A stretch of 15,086 nucleotides of DNA from Clostridium sp. CAG:590 (GTDB lineage Bacteria > Bacillota > Clostridia > Lachnospirales > Lachnospiraceae): assembly GCA_000431135.1 (NCBI GenBank), contig HF987847.1, positions 1,461-16,546 on the forward strand, in the 5' to 3' direction. The notes beneath the pieces are model-generated. The model saw only the letters and a program-made list of their open reading frames with translations. It did not search any database and was not told where the DNA came from. Position numbers and translations under genes: made by a program. Each line of letters begins with the position of its first letter. The first letter of the stretch is position 1. Positions 7,416 through 14,091 of the stretch are shown here, one piece after another.

Positions 7416-7428
7416 TTTCAAGTTCTTT

Positions 7429-8652
7429 TTAGAAATCTACGCGGATCACGCTGTAAACATCTTCAAATTTTGCTATATGATCTGCAAAATCTTTTTCACG
7501 CATTCTATTCGTAACAAATGCTAATTCATCTGTCACGCCCGGCGCTTTCACATATAAAACATCACCAAACGCATCCTTAATGCCAAACATCTGATCATCA
7601 TCTAATCCTTTATCTTTCATACGGACAAAGAATTTGTTCTCACAATCCTCAAACTTTCCAAGATTGCTCTTGCGTTCTTCCCAGATTGTCATAATATTCG
7701 TATGCATATGTTTTACAGCATCCACAACATCAGACACAACTGCACTTGCAGTCGGAAGCTTACCTGCTCCTCTTCCATAGAACATCACATCATCCAAAAC
7801 ATTACCATGAACAAAAATGCCATTAAACACCCCGTTCACGCCAATCAGCGGATGCTGCTGTCCAATCATAAACGGAGCTACAATCGAATAAAATGTTCCA
7901 TCTACTTTCTTGCTCATTCCAAGCAGTTTGATCGATGCTTTCATCGCCTTGGCATATTTGAAATCTGTCTCTGTAATTTTTGTAATTCCTTCTGTATGGA
8001 TATCTTCATAATCCACCTGCTCGCCGGCAACTAAAGAAGTTAAGATTGCTATCTTTCTACAAGCATCATAACCCTCAACATCTGCCTCCGGATTACGTTC
8101 AGCATATCCTTTTTCCTGTGCAATCTTTAAGACATCTTCAAAAGCAGCACCCTTTTCTGCCATCTCTGTTAATATGTAATTCGTTGTACCATTTAAAATA
8201 CCGGTAATCTCGGTAATCTCATCTGCAGTCAAAGAACTGTTCAACGGCCGGATAATAGGGATTCCGCCACCTACTGATGCTTCAAACAAATAATTCAGTT
8301 TGTGTTCTTTTGCAATTGCAAGAAGCTCTGCTCCATGTTTTGCCACCAACTCTTTGTTAGAAGTACATACGCTCTTTCCATTCAAAAGTGCCTGTTTGGT
8401 AAATGTATATGCCGGTTCTACGCCACCCATTACCTCTACCACAATATCTACTTCCGGATCTTTCAAGATCACATCATAGTCATGTACCAGAATCTTCTGA
8501 ACCGGGTCTCCCTCAAAATCACGAAGATCTAATACATACTTGATATTAATTTCCTTTCCAGCCCTTTTGTTGATACTCTCATGATTCGTGTTAATTACTT
8601 CCACTACACCTGATCCTACTGTACCATATCCTAAAACTGCAATATTAACCAT
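7429..8652 (-). CDS. hom: Homoserine dehydrogenase
   Basis: NAD(P)-dependent homoserine dehydrogenase, which reduces aspartate semialdehyde to homoserine, the branch point to threonine and methionine. It has 407 residues. Visible: nucleotide-binding GYGTVGSG (8-15), TSNKELV (97-103) with the conserved Lys100, the GILNGTTNYIL segment (151-161), the substrate/catalytic stretch NPEADVEGYDACRKIAIL (187-204) including Asp196 and Lys200, and FYGRGAGKLPTASAVVSD (291-308). The C-terminus (338-407) is shorter than the ~85-residue ACT domain of longer homologues, but CENKFFVRMKD and the final VYSVIRVDF still look ACT-like, so feedback control by threonine may be altered or absent. The start ATG has an ideal AAAGGAGG five bases upstream. 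It follows the CheW gene by 25 nt, an unusual partner for an amino-acid enzyme. Confidence 0.96.
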   Translation of the reverse strand: MVNIAVLGYGTVGSGVVEVINTNHESINKRAGKEINIKYVLDLRDFEGDPVQKILVHDYDVILKDPEVDIVVEVMGGVEPAYTFTKQALLNGKSVCTSNKELVAKHGAELLAIAKEHKLNYLFEASVGGGIPIIRPLNSSLTADEITEITGILNGTTNYILTEMAEKGAAFEDVLKIAQEKGYAERNPEADVEGYDACRKIAILTSLVAGEQVDYEDIHTEGITKITETDFKYAKAMKASIKLLGMSKKVDGTFYSIVAPFMIGQQHPLIGVNGVFNGIFVHGNVLDDVMFYGRGAGKLPTASAVVSDVVDAVKHMHTNIMTIWEERKSNLGKFEDCENKFFVRMKDKGLDDDQMFGIKDAFGDVLYVKAPGVTDELAFVTNRMREKDFADHIAKFEDVYSVIRVDF

Positions 8653-8677
8653 AATTACCTCCTTTATCTTCTTGTAC

Positions 8678-9142
8678 TTATTGATTCTCTTCTACTATCT
8701 GATCAACCATCTGTCTGACATCTTCAGATAACACTTTGTCAACATTAATAGTAATGATAATCTCATTACCGATCTGCAATACCTGTTCCATAAATGCCGT
8801 ATCTTCATTCGATGCAACAGACGGCATCAAACTAATTTTGGAATCCGGAACCTCTTCAATCTCTTCTACGCAATCTACTTCATACGCCAATAGTATTCCA
8901 TGACTATTCGTTACAAGTAAACTTTTTTCAGGATTATCAATATGTGGATCCATTCCAAAGCGTTCTCTTAAGCTGTATACCGGAATTACCGCACCTCTTA
9001 AATTAATAATTCCGCTGATCCCTTCCGGAGCATTCGGCACAGGAATTATATGATAATCCTGTTCGATGCCATTTACCCGCATCAGGCTCATTCCATACTT
9101 CTGGTCCTCTAATTGAAAAACAACAAATTTTTGTTCCTCCAT
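8678..9142 (-). CDS. CheW-like coupling protein, orphan
   Basis: A single CheW domain spanning the 154-residue protein. CheW proteins dock chemoreceptors to the histidine kinase CheA. Visible: the N-terminal KFVVFQLEDQKYGMSLMRVNGIEQ strand-turn pattern (shown in part), PVPNAPEGISGIINLRG (34-50) and PVYSLRERFGM (54-64), the family's core motif, and a second subdomain with LLVTNSHGILLAYEVDCVEEI (75-95, in part). There is no CheA kinase domain, response-regulator domain or receptor nearby. The start ATG at 9142-9140 uses an AGGAG that lies within the last codons of prfB, with a gap of 5 nt. Hence it is co-transcribed with prfB and hom. Whether it serves motility or another signalling array cannot be told from this window. 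Confidence 0.9.
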   Translation of the reverse strand: MEEQKFVVFQLEDQKYGMSLMRVNGIEQDYHIIPVPNAPEGISGIINLRGAVIPVYSLRERFGMDPHIDNPEKSLLVTNSHGILLAYEVDCVEEIEEVPDSKISLMPSVASNEDTAFMEQVLQIGNEIIITINVDKVLSEDVRQMVDQIVEENQ

Positions 9143-9147
9143 ACAAC

Positions 9148-10261
9148 CTACTCCTTATTCAGACTTATCCATTTCAAATATGCATTCATGAACGGTTCTA
9201 CATTACCATCTAAAACACCGTTTACATTGCTGACTTCCATTCCGGTACGATGATCCTTCACCATTGTGTATGGCTGCATTACATAAGAGCGGATCTGGGA
9301 TCCAAATCCATTCTCTGATATGTCCCCACGTATATCGTCCAATCTCTCCTGATTCTCCTGTTGCTTCAATACATACAACTTGGAAGCAAGCATTTTCATT
9401 GCCTTATCTTTATTCTGATGCTGCGATCTCTGATTCTGACATTGTACAACAATACCGGTCGGCAAATGTGTAATACGGATTGCCGAAGATGTCTTATTGA
9501 TATGCTGTCCACCGGCTCCACTTGCACGATATGTATCAATTCTCAGATCCTCATCTTTGATATCCACTGAAACGTCTTCTTCAATATCCGGCATAACATC
9601 ACATGAAGAAAATGACGTCTGCCGTTTACCTGCGGCATTAAAAGGCGAAATACGGACTAATCGGTGAACTCCTTTTTCTGATTTTAGATAACCATATGCA
9701 TTCTCTCCGTTAATCTGAATCGTAACAGACTTCACGCCTGCTTCTTCCCCTTCGAGATAATCCAGAATCTCCGTAGAGAATCCTTTCTTCTCTGCCCATC
9801 GGGTATACATTCGCATAAGCATCCCCGTCCAGTCGCAGCTCTCTGTTCCACCGGCTCCCGCATGAAGTGTCACAATCGCATTATCTTTGTCAAACTCACC
9901 GGACAATAATGTCTGGATCCGCAAGCTTTCAAAGTCTTCTTTGAACTGTGCCATGGACTCTTCCAATTCCGGCAACAAAGATGCATCTTCCTCTTCGTCT
10001 GCCATCTCGATTAATACCGCAATATCTTCATACTCACCAGACACCTTGTCAAATGCAGCCAGAATGTCTTTCAGACTCTTGACTGTCTTCATTACTTCAT
10101 TAGAGTGCTCCACATCATTCCAAAAATCCGGAGCCTCCATATCTGCTTCTAACTCCGCTACCTTATCTTTTTTGATAGGGATGTCAAAGTGAATCCCTCA
10201 CTTCCTGTAATGGAGTTTCATATTGAGCAAGCTCAAACTTATAATTGTCTGTCTCTATCAC
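9148..10261 (-). CDS. prfB: Peptide chain release factor 2 (RF2), with programmed +1 frameshift
   Basis: RF2 recognises UAA and UGA stop codons and triggers peptide release. The gene is in two frames. The first runs from a GTG at 10261-10259 (AGAGG seven bases upstream) through 25 codons ending CTT, then an in-frame TGA (10186-10184). Skipping one T (10186) continues in the +1 frame at GAC (10185-10183) to the stop at 9150-9148. The joined product is 370 residues and begins MIETDNYKFELAQY; the first 41 residues exist only if the shift is counted. The SPF stop-codon recognition motif falls at 205-207 and GGQ at 250-252. These match the positions I recall for E. coli RF2, which supports the reconstruction. 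A reading that begins at the ATG at 10140 would lose the true N-terminus. It follows secA, with its own likely promoter, and is followed by cheW and hom. Confidence 0.96.
10183..10198 (-). promoter_or_regulatory. prfB programmed +1 frameshift site
   Basis: Minus-strand sequence AGGGATTCACTTTGAC. The slippery CTT TGA C is the conserved RF2 autoregulation site: when RF2 is scarce, the ribosome pauses at UGA and slips +1 on CUU. The internal Shine-Dalgarno-like AGGG begins nine bases before CTT, the same offset as AGGGGG in the E. coli site, but it is shorter here. Confidence 0.93.
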
Positions 10262-10303
10262 AGAATCACCTCTTTCTATCTATCATCCAATCTTCACACA
10301 TGC

Positions 10304-10334
10304 ATTATAACATTGAAATGTTTGTTCTCATCAA
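10304..10334 (-). promoter_or_regulatory. Probable promoter of prfB
   Basis: Minus strand: -10 TATAAT (10304-10309) with an upstream TGT giving an extended -10, and a candidate -35 TTGATG (10329-10334) at a rather long 19-nt spacing. The GTG start of prfB lies 42 bases beyond the -10 box. No clear terminator separates secA from it, so read-through from secA may add to expression. Confidence 0.5.
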
Positions 10335-10354
10335 TATCATGGTTCTCTATATTA

Positions 10355-12928
10355 TTATGCATTTTTACCACAACATTGCTTGTATTTCAAACCTGATCCA
10401 CAAGGACACGGATCATTTCTACCAATCTTAGCACTCTTGCGTTTCACAGGCTCCTTCACAGAAGAATCATCCTTATTGGTTCCGGTTACTTTGGCAACCT
10501 CTTCACGCTCTACTTTCTGCTCTACACGCAAGTGTAACAATGCCTTAACAGTCTCCTGACGAATCCCCGCTGTCATCTCATTAAACATATCAAAACCGAC
10601 AAACTTGTATTCTACTAACGGATCTCTTTGTCCTAATGCACGAAGTCCGATACCCTGACGCATCTGCTCCATGTCATCAATATGATCCATCCATTTGCGA
10701 TCGATCACTTTCAATAAAATAACACGCTCTGCCTCACGGATCATCTCCGGTTCAGGGAATTCTGTTTCCTTGGCTTCATAGAGCTTATTCACTGTTTCTT
10801 TCACTCTCTGAACCAAATCCTTCTTAGACATATGTTTGAGATCATCCTCTGACAATTCAACCTTCTCCATCGGGAAGATATCTAACAATTCCTGATTCAA
10901 GGCCTTCATATCCCATTCGGACGGATATGCATCTTCATTAATATTACGATCAATAATCTCCTCTGCATCTTCGTTAATCATATTATAGATAACATCACGC
11001 ATATTTTCTCCATCTAATACGCGCCGACGTTCTTTGTAAATCACTTCACGCTGCTCATTCATAACCTGATCATAATCTAACAGATTCTTACGAATTCCAA
11101 AGTTGTTACTCTCAATCTTCTTCTGTGCTTTCTCTATAAACTTCGTGATCGTCTTATGCCGGATCTCTTCTCCTTCCGGAATGTTCAATGCTTCATACAT
11201 CGCCATAACACGCTCTGATCCAAACAGACGCATCAGGTCATCTTCCAATGAAAGATAGAACTTAGACTGACCCGGATCGCCCTGACGTCCGGCACGTCCG
11301 CGCAACTGGTTGTCAATACGTCTTGACTCATGACGTTCCGTACCGATGATTCGCAGACCTCCTAATTCTTTCACTCCATCACCAAGCTTAATATCTGTAC
11401 CACGGCCTGCCATGTTGGTAGCAATCGTGACTGCATTCATCTGACCTGCCTGTGCAATAATTTCAGCCTCCAATTCATGGAATTTGGCATTCAATACTTT
11501 GTGTGGTATATGTTTCTTAGTCAGTAACCGGCTGACTTCTTCGGAAGAATCGATTGTGATCGTACCAACCAATACAGGCTGTCCCTTCCGGTAACATTCG
11601 TTAATATCTTCTACAATTGCATTTAATTTTTCTTTCTTGGTACAATAAACGGAATCATCTTCATCAATTCTGGCCACCGGTAAATTGGTTGGAACTTCCA
11701 CAACATCCATTCCGTAAATCTCGCGGAATTCTTCTTCCTCTGTAAGTGCCGTACCTGTCATACCTGCCTTCTTGTTATATTTGTTGAAGAAATTCTGGAA
11801 TGTAATGGTTGCAAGTGTCTTGCTCTCTCTACGAACCTTTACATTCTCCTTTGCTTCTATTGCCTGATGAAGACCATCTGAAAAGCGTCTACCTGGCATT
11901 ACACGTCCGGTAAACTCATCTACGATCAAAACTTCGTTGTCTTTTACAATGTAATCTTTGTCTTTGAACATTAAATTATGTGCACGCAATGCCAAAATGA
12001 TATTATGCTGGATCTCTAAGTTATCTGAATCAGCCAGATTATCAATATGGAAGAAGTTCTCCACTTCCTTTACACCTTGTGCAGTCAACATTACCTGCTT
12101 GTCCTTCTCATTTACAAGGAAATCACCATCTTCTTCGACATCCATTCCCATGATGGCATCCATCTTGGAAAGTTCACCGTCTCCTTGGCCACGCTTCATA
12201 CGCCGAGCCAAAAGATCACACATTCTATATAATTCAGTAGACTTACCGCTCTGTCCGGAAATAATAAGTGGTGTTCTCGCTTCATCAATCAACACAGAGT
12301 CAACCTCATCCACGATTGCATAATGCAGTTCCCTCTGTACTAGCTGTTCCTTGTAAATCACCATGTTATCTCTCAAATAGTCAAATCCCAACTCATTATT
12401 GGTAACGTAGGTAATATCACAATTATATGCTTCTCTACGCTCATCATTATCACTGCTGTTAAGGATTACTCCAACTTTTAATCCCAGGAACTCATGAATC
12501 TGTCCCATCCACTCCGCATCACGTTTTGCCAAATAATCGTTTACCGTTACAATATGAACACCTTTCCCCTCTAAAGCATTCAGATATGCAGGGAGCGTTG
12601 ACACCAACGTCTTACCTTCACCGGTACGCATCTCCGGAATTCTACCCTGATGAAGTAAAATACCACCCATGATCTGTACCGGATAGTGTTTCATGCCAAG
12701 TGTCCGGACCGCAGCTTCCCTCACAACTGCGAATGCTTCCACTAAAAGATCATCCAACGTCTCTCCATCTGATAAACGTTTCTTAAACTCATCCGTTTTC
12801 GCACGAAGCTCGTCGTCACTTAATGCCTGCATTGATTCATCTAATGCCAACACCTTATCTACTAAAGGCTGGATTCGTTTAATCTCTTTTTCACTATGTG
12901 TTCCAAACACTTTCTCGAAAATACCCAT
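10355..12928 (-). CDS. secA: Preprotein translocase ATPase SecA
   Basis: SecA is the motor ATPase that drives unfolded preproteins through SecYEG. The 857 residues match clostridial SecA. Visible: nucleotide-binding domain 1 with MRTGEGKTL (100-108) and DEVDSVLIDEARTPLI (207-222), the preprotein cross-linking region (about 226-370) bounded by VDEFTGR (336-342), GMTGTA (389-394), and nucleotide-binding domain 2 with TNMAGRGTDI (504-513) and QLRGRAGRQGDPGQS (541-555). The helical scaffold/wing region follows. At the end is a SEC-C zinc motif with Cys841, Cys843, Cys852 and Cys853 (CPCGSG ... CC). The start ATG is preceded by AGGAG at seven bases. It has its own promoter, divergent from the PadR operon. 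Confidence 0.98.
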   Translation of the reverse strand: MGIFEKVFGTHSEKEIKRIQPLVDKVLALDESMQALSDDELRAKTDEFKKRLSDGETLDDLLVEAFAVVREAAVRTLGMKHYPVQIMGGILLHQGRIPEMRTGEGKTLVSTLPAYLNALEGKGVHIVTVNDYLAKRDAEWMGQIHEFLGLKVGVILNSSDNDERREAYNCDITYVTNNELGFDYLRDNMVIYKEQLVQRELHYAIVDEVDSVLIDEARTPLIISGQSGKSTELYRMCDLLARRMKRGQGDGELSKMDAIMGMDVEEDGDFLVNEKDKQVMLTAQGVKEVENFFHIDNLADSDNLEIQHNIILALRAHNLMFKDKDYIVKDNEVLIVDEFTGRVMPGRRFSDGLHQAIEAKENVKVRRESKTLATITFQNFFNKYNKKAGMTGTALTEEEEFREIYGMDVVEVPTNLPVARIDEDDSVYCTKKEKLNAIVEDINECYRKGQPVLVGTITIDSSEEVSRLLTKKHIPHKVLNAKFHELEAEIIAQAGQMNAVTIATNMAGRGTDIKLGDGVKELGGLRIIGTERHESRRIDNQLRGRAGRQGDPGQSKFYLSLEDDLMRLFGSERVMAMYEALNIPEGEEIRHKTITKFIEKAQKKIESNNFGIRKNLLDYDQVMNEQREVIYKERRRVLDGENMRDVIYNMINEDAEEIIDRNINEDAYPSEWDMKALNQELLDIFPMEKVELSEDDLKHMSKKDLVQRVKETVNKLYEAKETEFPEPEMIREAERVILLKVIDRKWMDHIDDMEQMRQGIGLRALGQRDPLVEYKFVGFDMFNEMTAGIRQETVKALLHLRVEQKVEREEVAKVTGTNKDDSSVKEPVKRKSAKIGRNDPCPCGSGLKYKQCCGKNA

Positions 12929-12972
12929 TTTTCCACTCCTATTTCCATTTGAAATATAATCATACGGATATC

Positions 12973-13001
12973 ATTCTAACATTGTTCCCTTCAAAAGTAA
13001 A
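12973..13001 (-). promoter_or_regulatory. Probable promoter of secA
   Basis: Minus strand: -35 TTTACT (12996-13001), exact 17-nt spacer, -10 TAGAAT (12973-12978) preceded by TGT, i.e. an extended -10. It lies about 45 bases before the secA start and about 35 bases from the -35 box of the divergent PadR promoter, so the two polymerase sites are close together. Confidence 0.55.
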
Positions 13002-13035
13002 GAAAAAGCAATTATTCCAAATATTGTTTTTCTAC

Positions 13036-13064
13036 TTGACATACAATATTATACGTCATATAAT
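13036..13064 (+). promoter_or_regulatory. Consensus sigma-A promoter of the PadR operon
   Basis: TTGACA (13036-13041), exactly 17 nt, TATAAT (13059-13064): a perfect match to the housekeeping consensus. Transcription should begin near 13071, leaving a leader of about 125 nt before the PadR start. A promoter this strong suggests that the operon is held down by a repressor. Confidence 0.85.
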
Positions 13065-13067
13065 ATT
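13045..13067 (+). promoter_or_regulatory. 23-bp palindromic operator overlapping the -10 box
   Basis: AATATTATA (13045-13053) and TATAATATT (13059-13067) are exact reverse complements around a 5-nt centre CGTCA. The repeat covers most of the spacer and the whole -10 box, so a bound dimer would exclude RNA polymerase. The adjacent gene is a PadR repressor, and this family commonly autoregulates through such sites. A further copy of the left half (CAATATTAT) sits at 13078-13086, 34 bases downstream. Binding by PadR is inferred. Confidence 0.65.
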
Positions 13068-13106
13068 AGACAGAAAGCAATATTATCTATTATATTATGA
13101 ACCCAT

Positions 13107-13180
13107 ACTTCGTGTACTTATGCGCGAACACTCACTTCAAAAGCTGCATTCGCACTTATGCGTTCATGATCACATTCAAA
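13107..13180 (+). repeat. Diverged tandem duplication in the PadR operon leader
   Basis: ACTTATGCG occurs at 13116-13124 and 13154-13162 (38 bases apart). Each copy is followed by TCAC at the same offset of 16 and by TTCAAA at offset 20 or 21, so a unit of roughly 38 bases appears to have been duplicated and then changed. The outer ATGAAC (13097-13102) and GTTCAT (13162-13167) could also pair in RNA. Its function is unknown. The divergent secA/padR spacer holds this, the two promoters and the operator, and no gene that I can support. Confidence 0.45.
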
Positions 13181-13196
13181 CAAGGAGGTCATGCTT

Positions 13197-13514
13197 ATGA
13201 CATTTCAGATCGCAGCACCACTGCTAGACGCCTGCGTTCTTGCCATTTTAGAAAAAGAAGATGCATATGGCTATACTTTAACCGCACAGGTAAAAGAAAT
13301 CGTAGACATCTCGGAATCTACATTATATCCCGTATTGCGGCGATTACAAAAGGATAACTGTTTAACAACCTATGATCAACCTTTTCAAGGCAGAAACCGG
13401 AGGTATTATCAATTAACCGATACCGGCAAAGAAAAATTAACATTTTATAAGAAAGAATGGGAGTCTTACAAGAACAAAATTGACACTCTGTTAGGAGGGA
13501 TAAGCTATGAATAA
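13197..13514 (+). CDS. PadR family transcriptional regulator
   Basis: A 105-residue cytoplasmic DNA-binding protein made of one PadR winged helix-turn-helix domain. Visible: the helix LDACVLAILEKEDAYGYTL (10-28), the recognition region ISESTLYPVLRRLQKDNCL (38-56), the wing GRNRRYYQLTDTGKEKL (65-81), and a short C-terminal helix for dimerisation. It is a small (subfamily-2-like) PadR. Two in-frame ATGs exist; I chose 13197 because AGGAGG (13183-13188) is eight bases before it but only two before the ATG at 13191. Its last codons overlap the next gene by 8 nt. It most probably represses its own operon through the palindrome in the promoter, with release by a signal that the sequence does not reveal. 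Confidence 0.94.
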   Translation: MTFQIAAPLLDACVLAILEKEDAYGYTLTAQVKEIVDISESTLYPVLRRLQKDNCLTTYDQPFQGRNRRYYQLTDTGKEKLTFYKKEWESYKNKIDTLLGGISYE

Positions 13515-14091
13515 GACCGAATTTATCAAACAATTAGAGAAGCGTTTGCGACGTCTTCCAAAAGAGGATCGTGAAGATGCCATTCGTTACTATGAAGAAT
13601 ATTTTGAGGAAATGGGAGCCGATGATTCTACCGATGTTACAAGCACCTTAGGTACTCCGAATGAGATTGCCCGTGAGATCATTGCCACCTGCACAGAAAA
13701 ACATATGGATGCCCAGAAAGAAAAGGGCGGAATCAGGAATAACACAACCGTAATATGGATGATCATTTTAGGCATCTGTGCCTCCCCGGTTGCTGTACCG
13801 CTTGCGTTTGCTGCAATTATCTGCTTAGCAGCCCTGTTGATCGTGGTATTCAGCCTGGTGCTTTCCATTGCATGCGTTTCCCTTGCCTGCATTGCCTGCA
13901 GTTTTGCATTATTCTTTGCAACGTTTGCCGCACCGGGAGCCGCTCAGAAACTTATCTGTGCCGGCGGCGGTTTCCTATTGCTTGGCATCGGATTACTATT
14001 AGCCATTGCAACAATCGCATTTGCTAATCTCTGCACACACGGAATTGCAGCTGCATTTAAACATTTATTCATAAGAAAGAAGGTATCCTAA
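13507..14091 (+). CDS. HAAS/DUF1700 family membrane protein
   Basis: A 194-residue protein. The N-terminal ~70 residues form a helical soluble domain with the typical motif of the family: MNKTEFIKQLEKRLRRLP, then RYYEEYFEEMG (27-37) and LGTPNEIAREII (48-59). The rest (about 81-178) is very hydrophobic, with three or four membrane helices rich in Ala, Cys, Leu and Ile, and a basic C-terminus (IRKKVS). The HAAS/DUF1700 family is regularly found beside PadR regulators and DUF4097 proteins, and is thought to take part in membrane-linked sensing; this is not proven. The start ATG at 13507 overlaps the PadR stop by 8 nt and has AGGAGG eight bases upstream. The stop directly abuts the next start (TAAATG). 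Confidence 0.9.
   Translation: MNKTEFIKQLEKRLRRLPKEDREDAIRYYEEYFEEMGADDSTDVTSTLGTPNEIAREIIATCTEKHMDAQKEKGGIRNNTTVIWMIILGICASPVAVPLAFAAIICLAALLIVVFSLVLSIACVSLACIACSFALFFATFAAPGAAQKLICAGGGFLLLGIGLLLAIATIAFANLCTHGIAAAFKHLFIRKKVS

Noticed and set aside
10189..10431. Plus-strand open frame across the prfB-secA spacer
   Set aside because: Low-complexity translation, no ribosome binding site, and it overlaps the prfB leader and promoter on the other strand.
13097..13357. Open frame on the plus strand starting MNPYFVYLCANTH, spanning the PadR leader
   Set aside because: No ribosome binding site before 13097, and it runs out of frame through the PadR gene, whose product is clearly the real one. A short leader peptide cannot be excluded, but there is nothing positive for it.
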